NCBI GenBank assembly: GCA_964036045.1
Contig: OZ038393.1
Location: 48,786,429-48,850,428 of the forward strand
Direction of reading: 5' to 3'
Source of the DNA: Eutreptiella sp. 'Long Island Sound 2002'
Taxonomy: Eukaryota > Euglenozoa > Euglenophyceae > Eutreptiales > Eutreptiaceae
Length of the DNA: 64,000 nucleotides
Shown here in pieces: positions 9,425-19,184 of this stretch; position 1 is the first letter of the stretch, and each line of letters starts with the position of its first letter. The notes beneath the pieces are model-generated. The model ran no database searches and was not told the origin of the DNA. It was given only the letters and a program-made list of their open reading frames with translations. Position numbers and translations under genes: made by a program.

Positions 9425-12400
9425 ATGCGAGGTTCCGGGTCGAACACCGGTGCCTCCGCCTATGGTACTACATCCTGGACGCCCCGAGCTCCCTCTCGAC
9501 CTCCGCCTTCTCGAGCGACACCGTCGAACGTCATCGATGTTGACGCGATCAAACCCCCAGCGAGGACGACTTCAACTGGCCGCTGCTTGTCGGTAGCATC
9601 AGCGCCAACTCGTCCGAATCGACCTCTCGATCCATTCGAACCGCCGCACTACAGCCAGTCGGCATATGCTGGGAGCTCGAAAGGAAAAGGAGGCCCGTCG
9701 AAAGGAGGCAAGGGAGGTGTGTTCCCTCGCGGGAAATTTGCGGGAATAGCGCCGAGTGGACGAACCATCGTAACAGGAGGCGCCGAAGGCTTGGAAGTGC
9801 TCGAGATAGCCCTGGCCAGCTTGCCTGTTCTGGAACCGACGAAGGGAGGGACTCCACCCGACATGCCGCCAGAACTCTGTAAGCTGTACGGGCCCCCTCC
9901 CCCGGTCGATGCAGAATACTTTCGAGAGCGGTGCTCAAGCCCTGACTGGTTCGATTCTGATGATGAAGATCTTGCTTGCTACACTGGGTACGACGACTGA
10001 TCTTCCTTCTTCTGTTCAGCGCCCGGATGGGTCGACAGTTCTTGGACATCGAGGCCAAACACCTGGACATCGAGGTCATCCAGAGAAGATCCAGGTACCG
10101 GAGAGCCGAAAGTCAAAGACGACTGGGTGGACCAATCCTGGCATTCGGATGCCCCGAAAACACAAGCTTCTACTCGAACGAATCAATCCGACTCCTACTA
10201 CTACCACGACGCCGACTCCTATTACCACGACGATGACTACAACTACGACGCTGAACCCTGGCCACTCAACTCCGACGACGAAGCAGAATATCGTTACGAA
10301 ACCGCGCGGTCGACAGCACCACCCAGCTACGATTCTGTGCCGGTGCCAGAGTCGAAATGGCAGCCCTACAACATGCCGCAGTACAATCATGAAATCGAGA
10401 CCATCGACGAACTTCGACACTTGGGAACGCTCGGATTGAAGCCACCCTATCGATTTGGGACACATGAGGATGATCCGATGAAGACAGAGTACACTAAGCT
10501 CGAACCATCGGTACTCACTATTGCGTCGAGTACCATGGCTGGTCTTCGAAAGCCGCACACGTTCCTGAGCGAGAAACACTATGAAGTCGTGTCAAACGCA
10601 AATGCCGCCATTGTCGAGTTGGGCAAGACCATCTGCATCGACAGTTGGGGTCGAACCGCACCATTCCCGTACAAATTGGCTCGAAGTGCCCCTGACACGT
10701 CTTTCGATGAGCGTGGAAACCTTGGTGGTAAGCCGGGATACCAATGGTACACGAAAATCGAAGTGGTCTGTCAAAACGTTCGAGCGGCCCTCATGAAATG
10801 GCGACATTATGATGAAGAGCTCGATTTGGGGTTCTGACAAGACCTCACCGAACATACCCTGCCGAGTCAAATTGCTCGACTCAACCGCATGCATCGAGAG
10901 ATCTGGGGTATCGACGACCTGATAAACGTTGCCGATGGAATCGACTTGATCTTCAAGTATCGACGCTTCTGGACCCACAAAAGGATGAGACGAGAAGCTC
11001 CCGTTGCCGTTTCGATCATGGGAGTTATCCGCGATCTTCAAAAGGTTTGCCAGGCGAACGACTGGCTCTTCGAGGATCGAGCCCCCTTTCTTGCGTACAA
11101 AGTCGATTTGCTTCTTCGCCGACACCAACTGCGCGGCCTTCGAGGCACCTCTCGACTTGGGTATAAGCGATATGGGTGCGCTCCACATCGAACACAGGAC
11201 CTTGCGGTCCAGCTCCAGGAGTACTTTCGACTCGGAGAACAGATCGAACCCTATGCGTACAACGCCGTCGCACCAGGCGCCCCCATCGACCTTGTCCAGT
11301 TGGCGACGATCTACCAGACTGGACCCGGACGACTCGGGTACCACGACTTCGATAGGGCAATCCGACGAGTTGCTGCCCTCCACTCATCGAATGAAGAGTA
11401 TGCCAATCTTTTCCCTTTCGTGGATGCCCCCGATTTGCTTCGACGCCTGGGTACCTCGACATACCTCATGTCCCCCTTCGAGGCCGGATACCAAGATGGA
11501 CGACGTTGGCGTCGAGCGGTCAAGTTTTGAAGGGACGTCTATGCTGATGAACGGGAGGAGATCGAGAAAACCGACTCGCCTGCGAGCGACCCGTTCCACC
11601 CGGACCCCTCGATCACCGGTTCTTGTCGATGGAGTCGAATGCCTATCAGCACCACTTCGACATCCCATTCTTCAAGTACCTCACGCCGATCCACGAAGAC
11701 TTTAAGGCTGCACATCGACGCAAGGTCAGCTGCCGAGACCAAGTCCTCGAAGCGGTCATTGTTGACACGGCTTCGAGCCTTGTGACTGCAGAAGCGGTTT
11801 GATTCGCTCTGCAGAGTTCCCTCGCTGACGGCCACTATGTCCATCAACACCTCGGTCGACTCCAAGAAGAAGGTTCCCGAACCGACACGCTTGAGATCGT
11901 CGACCAATATGCCCTCGGCACTGAAAAGGACGACATCAGCGCCGTCATTGTCGTACGACGACTTTCGATTGCCGACACGCCGTGGTGGCGAGTCGATACG
12001 CGAACTGGTCAGTTCTACCACAGCATGGCCGCTGGTACTGGTTCGAAGGAAACCTATCGGTGGTCTACTGGTGGACATGACGGATACTCCTTCGAGGTCA
12101 CCAATCGGGCCGATCTGTGGAGTGAGGACGTTTGGAAACCGTCGAGCCTCTGGGACTTCTATTTGACCAGGGCACAAACACTGGGACCTGGACAATTTCG
12201 AGCGCTTGCCCGTGAACATGTCTTCGTATTCCAGTACAAGTGCCCCATCCACGACCGATCTGGTGATCCCAACCTTCGATTGCTGAACCATCGATCTGGT
12301 ATCCTGATTCAGAAGCGTGCCCTCGACAGTGATATCCGTCGACACTATACGGGTCATGACACCTTCAAGTTCATGGCTGGCGTCGGGACACTGAAGGACG

Positions 12401-12465
12401 TGCATGAACTATGTCGACTTCCCGTGAATCGTTCGTACACGTTTACATGGGGCACGGACTGCTGA
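9425..12465 (+). pseudogene. ORF3 of second chromovirus, unknown protein of about 1,000 codons
   Basis: Starts with ATG 50 bp after the integrase stop and fills the env position. One frame (2 mod 3) runs from 9425, broken by TGA at 9998, 10835 and 11528. Near 11600 the reading moves to frame 1 and continues past TGA at 11800 to TGA at 12463. The N-terminal part is Pro/Ser/Gly-rich with a GKGGPSKGGKGG stretch, then an acidic Tyr-rich segment (about 10190-10290). The rest is well-mixed and globular-looking (for example EIWGIDDLINVADGIDLIF and WWRVDTRTGQFYHSMA). I see no signal peptide, membrane segment, zinc motif or known retroelement domain, so an envelope role has no support. It shares the TCGA-rich base usage of gag and pol, so it has long been part of the element. 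Confidence 0.75.
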
Positions 12466-12974
12466 TTCGACATGTCTGTGCTGATTCGACAGTCCGGATG
12501 CCAGGTAATGGCTTATTCGACAGTCTGGATGCCACTAATGGTATCGACTGCCTTCATATGTCCTGTCGAGCTGACAGATGTATAGGCCTGTTGGTCTGCT
12601 GAGCATCCAGCTTCGATGTTATGGTATGTTATGGTTCGACGTGCCCACAGCCTTGCTGCGGGTACAGCGCCCGTGCAGTGTGCCTGGCGAGGTTGTCTTC
12701 TGCAGCTTCCGCCGAAAGCCGCAGCCGTGGCAGAGTCAAACACGGCGTTTGGATGAGGCGCTGACGACGGGTGTCCCATGACTGCACCTCGGTGTGTGAT
12801 TTCGACCAGAATTGGTCCACTGTTTCGACCAGGATTGGTCCACTGTTATGCTTCTGTAGCCAACACATGTCGAGGCCCAAAAAATTTTTTCTTCTCTCTG
12901 GGCCTGCTCTGATTCGACATTGTGACGCCCGCCCAGGTGAGTGAGACCTCTTCGAGGTCTCAACGGGGGGGTAG
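12466..12974 (+). other. 3' untranslated region and polypurine tract of second chromovirus
   Basis: Holds imperfect short repeats: two copies of a TTCGACAGTC(C/T)GGATGCCA word near 12485-12535, and two copies of TTCGACCA(G)(A/G)ATTGGTCCACTG near 12800-12840. It ends in a purine run (GGGGGGGTAG, 12965-12974) just before the LTR, the plus-strand primer position. No gene is seen here, apart from the chance that ORF3 once ran on to a TAG near 12585. Confidence 0.7.
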
Positions 12975-13275
12975 TGTTATGGCTTCGAACAGCAGCAGCG
13001 CAACAGCGCAGCGCAACAGCGCGCAAATCTCAAGTCGCAGTGGCAATCGCGCTGACAGTCTGTGAATAATAAAGAAGCATCGAATGCCAACTGTGAATGA
13101 GCGCTGTAAGATACTTCGATCTTTGAACAGGGTTTATGTCTTCGAGATTGTGTTATTATTGGTGCCCCGTCTAAAGATCCTGCGAGGTTTGTCGATTGGG
13201 ATTTTGGATTTCCGATTTTGAGAAACAAAGAGGCACAGGAGTGCAGTCGAGTTCCCAAGAAACAAACCACAACAC
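12975..13275 (+). repeat. Complete 3' LTR of second chromovirus
   Basis: Bounded by TGTT and AACA, a short terminal inverted repeat typical of LTRs, and preceded by a polypurine tract. Length 301 bp. Contains CAG/CGC-rich sequence at its start, an AATAAA-like word near 13067 that could serve polyadenylation, and the 113-base part shared with the 5' copy. Confidence 0.92.
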
Positions 13276-13722
13276 ACTCCCTGCTCGTTACATTTTTTTT
13301 TCTCCAGCTCCTGGAGGTTTGTGTCCTCCATTGGAAGTATTGCTCCGGGCTGGCCCTTGGTCAGGACGTATACTAAAACGCTGTTTATAAAGCGATAGCC
13401 GTCCGCATTAGAGCGTTCGACTGTACCCTAGTGGGCAAGCATATGTGCTCTAGTGAGGGAGTCCTGGGTTCAAACCCCACTACCCCCAAAACTTTTTCCA
13501 ACAGTTTCCGTCACACGCCGGCGACTTTTGAGGAATGCCCCTTCGAAGGGACATCATTCACGGTACATTACACTGTTTTTCAAGGGTACCTACAGTGTGA
13601 TAGGCTTCTATGAAGTGATGAGGATGTTTTTGGTAAGTTTAATGCATTTTCTGAGGTAATTTTGGGAATATTTGAGCTTTTTCCTTGGTCCTACTAGCTT
13701 AGCTAACTAGTACTCCAGGGGG
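13276..13722. other. Short intergenic stretch with a tRNA-like remnant
   Basis: No coding reading is credible. Around 13421-13490 lie an A-box-like CCTAGTGGGCA and a B-box GGGTTCAAACCCC, spaced as in a tRNA gene, but I cannot fold a full cloverleaf. The stretch ends in a purine run (CCAGGGGGG) just before the left inverted repeat; that could be the polypurine tract of a lost plus-strand LTR element. Confidence 0.5.
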
Positions 13723-14350
13723 GAGTAAGAAAAAGTCACTGCCATGTCTTTCTTGGAGAGTTTGATCCAGGCTAAGCCCCCCTTGAAACCCTTTTGCTGA
13801 TGCTAAGACAAACTTAAGTGTTTTTGTCTCTCTTTTGTTGCCTAAAGTACACTTTCTCAAAGTAACTAGGGTTGTGACCCTAGCCCCCCATGAAGTTCAC
13901 CCCTACCACTCAACTGAGCGGAGGTACCTTCCTTCATGGAGGGTATACCGAAATAAAACAGGCATTTCGTGCTTTAGGCCTTGGAGGTTAAGCCTAGTCG
14001 TCTCCCACCCCAAGACCCCTATACTCAATTGTTTCTACCACTTATTGTGGTCCTACTTTGTAACTGTTTCTGAATTCAGTTGCTTGGCGTAGTCATTTTC
14101 TGTGTGGTCCTGACATCTATGCCCCTCAGTCCTAACCAGCACCATTTCACACAAAAGAGTGCACATGAAGTGCCTAATGCAACCTCTGAGGCAAGAGTCA
14201 GACCAACTTTCATAGAAAATCTTTTGTATTAGCTATTTGTGATTGAATCTTTGTGTATAAACCTGCTTTGTCTGTCTGCAGCCCTTCTGTGTTACACTGG
14301 ATTCCAAAACCAATCATTGATTCGATCCATATCCTGTTCTTGCTCTACTT
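13723..14350 (+). repeat. Left copy of ~620-bp inverted repeat (LTR or leader-like)
   Basis: Outer end GAGTAAGAAAAAGTCACT matches, inverted, the right copy ending at 22263. Similarity continues inward with many mismatches through shared words such as AGAGTGCACATGAAGTGC and a pyrimidine-rich stretch ending in CAG, to GATCC(..)CCTGT near 14335. The orientation is opposite to the leaders of elements A and B. It may be a terminal inverted repeat of a composite or the remnant LTR of a separate plus-strand element. Confidence 0.7.
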
Positions 14351-14369
14351 GCTGCTTTGGTTTGGGTTT

Positions 14370-15416
14370 TCAACTACAAAACCTGCAGGAATACATCAAA
14401 CGATCTAGGGCATAATTCAAGGACATCTTTCTAAGAGCATCTTGAGGTCGTAGTCGATCCTTCAAGTCACCCAAGGCGAGTCAATCGTTTTCTCGTTGTA
14501 TAGCCTCGACCAGAGTCGGGTCCAGATCCTCCCAGGGGATGGAGGTAAGACCTCCGTCCACCACGCTGAGCATACTCCCCTATCCGGGTTTCCCAATAGG
14601 CGTCTTACGCCCCAGAGGCACGTAGATGGCCTCATCAGGTAACCGAACAGAGCTGATAGTCAGCCTGTCCAGGAGGTTTCGCCAGTACTGGTTGCCCTCA
14701 TGGGCTCCCCAATCGGGGGAACACAGGACCATACGGGAACGTTCCAAGGCCACCTTGGTCAGGACCTTCCCCAGTTCACTGAACCTGGGGTTCCCGTAGG
14801 CCATCCAGAAAGAGGGCCAGTAAAATTTGTAGCTGCAGTTCTTCCCCTTGCTGCAGTAAAGGTCCAGTACATGCTGCTTGTCACTGGCCAACAACTCCAG
14901 ACTCAGGTCTTCTCTAGAGTAACCCAACTCCTTCAGACCTTGGTCTAGGACTTCCTCCAATAGTTGATAGTCCTCAGTTTTGGAGGCCGCCATCATGTTC
15001 GAGGGCTTCTCCTTCAATAGCCTCAGGTAACTCGAGGTATGTTCCGACTGCTCCGGTGGCACAGACTCTCTGCCACTGCCGTGGTCCACGTAGAGGAGGT
15101 AGGGCGCTTGCAGCGTCAGGGATTGTATCTGGGAGTGCTGCACAAAGAAGTCAGTCCCCAATACAAAGTCGAAGGCCTCAGTTTCCATCACATAGAACCG
15201 ATGGGCGATAGTCCTGAAGCCCATAGGTACCTCCAACTCACGGTCCCCGCAGCTGTGCACCACATGTCGATCCCCCATTCGTATAGCCGCGGTGGTCATG
15301 GTGTTCTTCAGGCTCCCACAAGGTAAAGTTTTCTTGGCCACTATAGATATGGTGGCGCCAGTATCCAATACCCCCAGGTATTCGCGTCCCCCTAGTCGGA
15401 TACGTACCCAAAACAC
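14370..15416 (-). pseudogene. Element A protease plus NPP-like C-terminal domain
   Basis: Reads leftward in the same frame as gag A, from which it is split by one TGA (15449-15447). Retropepsin: VLDTGATISIVAKK near 15350 and FVLGTDFF. After a linker comes a region (about 14590-14900) reading LELLASDKQ, then AYGNPRFSELGKVLTKV and MVLCSPDWG. It resembles the DLFAS...NPPF...P.W region that follows RNase H in DIRS-type and some other retroelements; the similarity is my recollection, not a search. The frame meets TAG at 14582-14580, continues into a coding-looking tail (MLSVVDGGLTSIPWEDLD), passes one TGA and ends at 14370. There is no RT or integrase. The next sequence is the inverted repeat. Confidence 0.8.
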
Positions 15417-15446
15417 CAGGTCCTGGGTGCCACCGGAGCGTCCCCA

Positions 15447-17945
15447 TCAGAACTCCGTGGGACAGGTCACCTCGAACCCCTTGCTCCGCAATTTGCGGGA
15501 CATCCTCATGAAACGGCTCCTCTTCTTAGCGTTGCCGTCATCACCACCTTCATGCTCACGCTTGGCTCCTTGTCCTTGCTGGGCCTTCGTTTGTGAGCGT
15601 GTGGTAGGACCAGACTGCCCTCCAGAGGGCTCGGAGTTCCCCCCTGGATAAGGGTTGGGGTTGCTTCCGTTCTTGCCCTGGTTCTTGTTGTCCTTGTCTG
15701 GCTGGTGGTTGGCGCCTCCTCCTCGTCCACCTTGACTCTTGTCTTGCCCTTGTCCTCGTTTTTTGAACTTGCCCTCGCCGGAGTCGTTGCTTTTGCCTTT
15801 GCCTCCACCTTTGCCTGAGCCTTTGCCAGGATCCTCACCCTCAAGCTTCGCCGATAGGCGTTGCTTATGGTAGCACTCATCCTCGTAGTGCTTCCTCTTC
15901 CCACAGAAGGCACACGTGATGGTGCACCTGTAATGATCCGGCAGCTTCGCTTTGGCGCCGGTGTTCTTCTCCCGCTGCTTCCCCTGGACTACGAAGCAGT
16001 TTTGCTGCTCGCAGTCAGGGGCGTGCTGCAGGTGGCCCTGCTCGTCTCTGGCATCACACGAGAAGAGCTCCTTGACGTTCTCCATGATACGGGCGTGGGC
16101 GTGTTTGGGGGTAGTCCCCTGCCCAGGTCTGGATCCTTGGTACCCTTTGCCATGGCCTCCACAGCCTCCTCCTCCAGGACAGTAGTTGCTCAGGTGCTGG
16201 TCGCTATCTTTCTCCAGTGCCAGCTCCAGAAGTAGTACGCATAGATCCTCGTAGCGGAGGGATCTAGCCTTGCGCTCTGCGGTTGAACAGCACTCGTCCC
16301 ACAGCTCTCGAGGGAGCTTAGCCACCAACCAGAAGAGCAGGTCGTCGCTGCTGTAGGAAACAGGCGTCAATCGTCCAGCCCAGTGATCCAGGTCAGCCAA
16401 CAGCTCAGAGACCCTGCAAGGTTTGGGGTTGTTGGGCAGCACGGGCGGGTTCTGGATTTCGGCCCTGATGGAGAGGTCGGTTTGGTAGGTCGGGTACTGC
16501 CTCTCCAAGGCAACCAACACATCGGCAAAGGTGGCGGAGTTAGTCACGGTCTGTCTGACCTGCTTCTCCAGGTACTTGGTCTTGCAGCACTGCAGGAGCA
16601 GATCGCACTTCACCCGTCCACTAGCGTGGGTTTGGCCCGTCAATCGGAGAAACCGGCCAAATTTCTCAGCGAACTCGCTGAGGTCCTTGCCTGTGAACCC
16701 AGGCAGGTTCACCACGATCTTGGAGGTGGCAATAGCCTTAGCCTCCTGAGACCTGCGTCCCTCAGGGCGTCGGGTCTTCCTTTTCTTCTTCTTCTTTTTC
16801 CCACTTGGGTTCTCGGGGTCCTCCGGGTCGTTGTCCTCCGAGGGCGAAGCAGAAGTCATAGACGGCGGCACATCATCGGAGGGGTCTCCGCCTAGATCAC
16901 TGGAGCAATAAAGCTCCACGTCCACCATTGCCCTAAAGGCTGTCAGCCCCAGCCGGTCCAGCTTGGCTCTCGTAGAATTCGTCACGAGGCTGTAGGGTGG
17001 CTGGGCCGTTCTCGGTACGAAAGGGCTTCTCGGTATCCCTCCAGGGGTTGGCATCGGTCGGATCCTCAGGCTCCCCAGAGTGTTTGTCAGCCCTGCCACC
17101 AGGTGGTTGGCCTGTATTCGATGGGGTGACACTCCCACCGTGGTAGGTGACGCTTGGGGCGGTATCATCAGGGGCTCCAGTTTCTCTCGGATCTCTTGAG
17201 CGAGGTCGCCCACAATTTTAGAGGTGGCTCCTCGGAGCACCTTGTTGATCTCCGACTGCGTCAGGGACCTGTTGGAGGATCTCCCCGATCCTCTACTCCT
17301 GGCTCCAAGAGACTCAGGTCCTCTCTCCAACCCACTCAAGGTTGCATACCCAGGAACATCCACATAGGCTGCCGTAGCGGGTAGAGGAATGGTGATAGTC
17401 AGCCGCATACCATCGCGGCGCAGAACTGGAGGCCACCGGCTCACTGGCAGTAGTTGCCTCAGGAAACGCAGTGGTAGGTGGGCCCAAGCGATAGGCAGGG
17501 TAGGTAGGCATACCAGTAAAGCCTGTGCCCTCAGCCATAGGCGGGTTTGTTATGGGTGTGGATGTTGCAGCGGCTTGGTCTGGAATTGGGAATGTGGTGG
17601 TTACAGGAGAGGGTGATGCGTGGAGGCCAGAAGCGCTTGGTGCGCCCTCGAAGGTAGGATCATTCGTCGGGCTGTGCCCTTGGTCTACTCCTTCGTCTGC
17701 TTCATCTCCAGCATCCTTCTCTCTCTCTCTCTCTTTCTCTTCACAGGTTGAGTGTCCACCTCCTCGACTGAGAGGGCCCGGAAGGCCGACTGGAGTCCTT
17801 CCAACGAATCATCCGCCACGTCCACTGGCCCATGTAAGGGCTCCGAAGGTACAGCACTAGGTCCAGGTCCAAGTTCACCAGGTGTTGGCATTGCTGGTGC
17901 CTCAGGCGCTGTCTTCAGTTCGGTGTCCTCTTTCTTCGTGTCCAT
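15447..17945 (-). pseudogene. gag: Element A Gag
   Basis: Structural protein read from ATG at 17945. Two frameshifts (near 17690 and 17400) disturb the N-terminal part; from 17444 the frame is open for 665 codons. Order: Pro/Ser-rich N-terminus; a very acidic then Lys-rich stretch (about residues 205-230 of the open part); a capsid-like domain starting IVVNLPGFTGKDLSEFAEKF; a Gly-rich region; a CCHC knuckle CAFCGKRKHYEDEC (near 15917-15876) preceded by a conserved HAPDC element; then a Gly/Lys/Gln-rich basic tail with KKRSRFMRMSRKLR. It ends with a single TGA, after which the same frame enters protease. Capsid and knuckle are clearly related to element B but diverged. Confidence 0.85.
17713..17748. 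repeat. CT-rich microsatellite in element A gag
   Basis: A run of CT dinucleotides with few interruptions, read as GAGA-type Arg/Glu codons (KRKRERERR) on the minus strand near the start of gag A. Close to one of the frameshifts, so slippage is a likely cause. Confidence 0.8.
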
Positions 17946-18480
17946 CTTCGTTCGCCCTTCTGCTTATATATGACTGATCTCAGCGCACTGGTTGTACGGC
18001 ACGGGGTTGCTGCCAGTACGCAGAGACAGTCTGCCTCTTGCTACCAGAAGGTTTTATAGTGATTTCAACACTGTGTTTGTGCCTCTCCTGCTGCTTGCTG
18101 CTGCTTGTGTAGGGTTTCCTGCTGCTTGTTTTTGTTGAGTAAAATGTTTTAGTTGCTGAAGTTCAATCAATCCAGGATAGCCGAAGCCAGAGAAAAGCAA
18201 GTAGAAGAGGATCAGGATCAAACCATGAAGGGCTGCAGTGTAAACAGTGAAAGATGAAAGAGTATTCACAGAAACGGCAACTCAAGGCACATCTGATTGC
18301 ATATTCACAAAGATAGCTGAAATGTTTTGGGAAAAGAGTCGGAAAACTGCCTCATGGTCACTCAGTCTCCATAGTGCCATCTCAGGAGATGTGCACTCTT
18401 TGTTTTGGGTCCCATATGTGCTGAGGTGGCGGGGCATGTGGCGATGAGGTCACTGCCATGTCACATGGGATCTTCCTACT
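17946..18480 (-). promoter_or_regulatory. Leader region of element A (LTR-related)
   Basis: Lies upstream of gag A on the minus strand. Shares words with the inverted repeats at 13723-14350 and 21635-22263: TGCACTCTTT in the outer part and CTGCAGCCCTTC in the inner part, the latter after a pyrimidine-rich stretch that looks like a 3' splice site or LTR end. More diverged than the other two copies. No protein is credible here. A TATA-like ATATATGA word is near 17968 on the top strand. Confidence 0.5.
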
Positions 18481-18482
18481 TA

Positions 18483-18563
18483 GCCAGGCTGACCGGGAAT
18501 TGAACCCAGGACCTCTCAAAAAGAGGTGCCCAGCCCCCTAGGGTGCATACCACTAGGACAGCT
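18483..18563 (-). tRNA. tRNA-like pseudogene or SINE head
   Basis: On the minus strand a near-complete cloverleaf can be folded: partial acceptor GCTG/CAGC, D arm CCTAG/CTAGG, anticodon arm ACCTC/GAGGT around loop TTTTTGA (anticodon TTT, Lys-like), and T arm CTGGG/CCCGG (one G-U pair) around TTCAATT, which contains the B box. The 9-nt linker between D and anticodon stems is far too long for a working tRNA (normally 1 nt), so this is a pseudogene or the promoter end of a SINE. Confidence 0.55.
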
Positions 18564-18749
18564 AAGAATTCATGAGAAAACATAGATAAATTTGTAGGCT
18601 CTGCCCTGGATAGGTCAGTTCTCAGTCGACTCAGGAAAAGATGAATTGCCTGACATTGATAGGGGATTAAGGGGTCCACCCCATATCCTGATTTAGTGTT
18701 TGGTTCCATAGGTCAAAATGTGTTATCACCACTTTTGGTGGGGCCAATA
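18564..18749 (-). other. 3' flank of element B
   Basis: Sequence after the element B protease stop, reading leftward. No gene, polypurine tract or LTR is recognisable here; the tRNA-like unit sits directly next to it. Confidence 0.4.
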
Positions 18750-19160
18750 CTAAGATAGATATGCCTGTGTGCTCAGTGCATCTCTCATACAACTGGAGTA
18801 TGCCTCAAAGCACTTTTTCTTACTAAAATTGCAGTGAAGGGCGTAGGGACGTTGCAAGGACAGCAACTTCACCCGGGGGTTGAAGCGCAGAAAATCAGTG
18901 CCAATGACAATGTCAAAGGCATCGGTGTCAAGCACTTTGCAGTGCTGCGTCACCTCCTCACCGCCTAGACATACAGTCACATCAACCCTCCCCAGGGAGT
19001 GGATGGTCCGACCATCCCCTACTCTTGTGGCCACTGTTTTGGTTTTCCGGATCTTGGCTTTTTTTAGCAATCTGCGGGCCACGAATGAGAGTGTGGCGCC
19101 CGTGTCCAAGACCTCTTTGTAAACCTGATCACCTATTTTGACGGTGATCCAGAAAACCAA
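18750..19160 (-). CDS. Element B retropepsin
   Basis: Aspartic protease of 136 codons reading leftward in the same frame as the gag B 3' part, separated by one TAG (19187-19185). Active site EVLDTGATLSFVARRLL; second motif FDIVIGTDFL. The opening DLVFWITVKIGDQ aligns with DLVFWVRIRLGGR of element A. Compared with A the protein stops soon after the protease fold, so the NPP-like domain is missing here, presumably lost. No RT follows. Confidence 0.8.
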   Translation of the reverse strand: MVFWITVKIGDQVYKEVLDTGATLSFVARRLLKKAKIRKTKTVATRVGDGRTIHSLGRVDVTVCLGGEEVTQHCKVLDTDAFDIVIGTDFLRFNPRVKLLSLQRPYALHCNFSKKKCFEAYSSCMRDALSTQAYLS

Positions 19161-19184
19161 ATCTTCTGCCTCGGAGCCGCCCCC

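Larger units (their letters stand above)
3092..13275 (+). mobile_element. Second chromovirus (Ty3-type LTR retrotransposon) with a third ORF
   Basis: Order: truncated 5' LTR (3092-3203), primer site, gag, protease, RT-RNase H-integrase-chromodomain, ORF3, polypurine tract, complete 3' LTR (12975-13275). All readings are on the plus strand. The whole body, coding and non-coding, is strikingly rich in the word TCGA, unlike its neighbours. The element is inactive: several in-frame stops in pol and ORF3, almost all TGA, plus a frameshift in ORF3. The LTR copies differ by only one substitution and one single-base indel over their shared 112 bases, which suggests a fairly recent insertion. The 5' LTR has lost its first ~190 bases to a junction with the element on its left. 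Confidence 0.9.

Noticed and set aside
4999-12465. Reassignment of TGA to a sense codon, since most internal stops in the second chromovirus are TGA
   Set aside because: CGA-to-TGA decay in a CGA-rich element explains it, and other elements in the window carry TAA, TAG and TGA breaks alike.
9425-12465. ORF3 as an envelope gene
   Set aside because: No signal peptide, transmembrane segment, Cys-rich ectodomain or furin-type site is visible; only the position suggests env.
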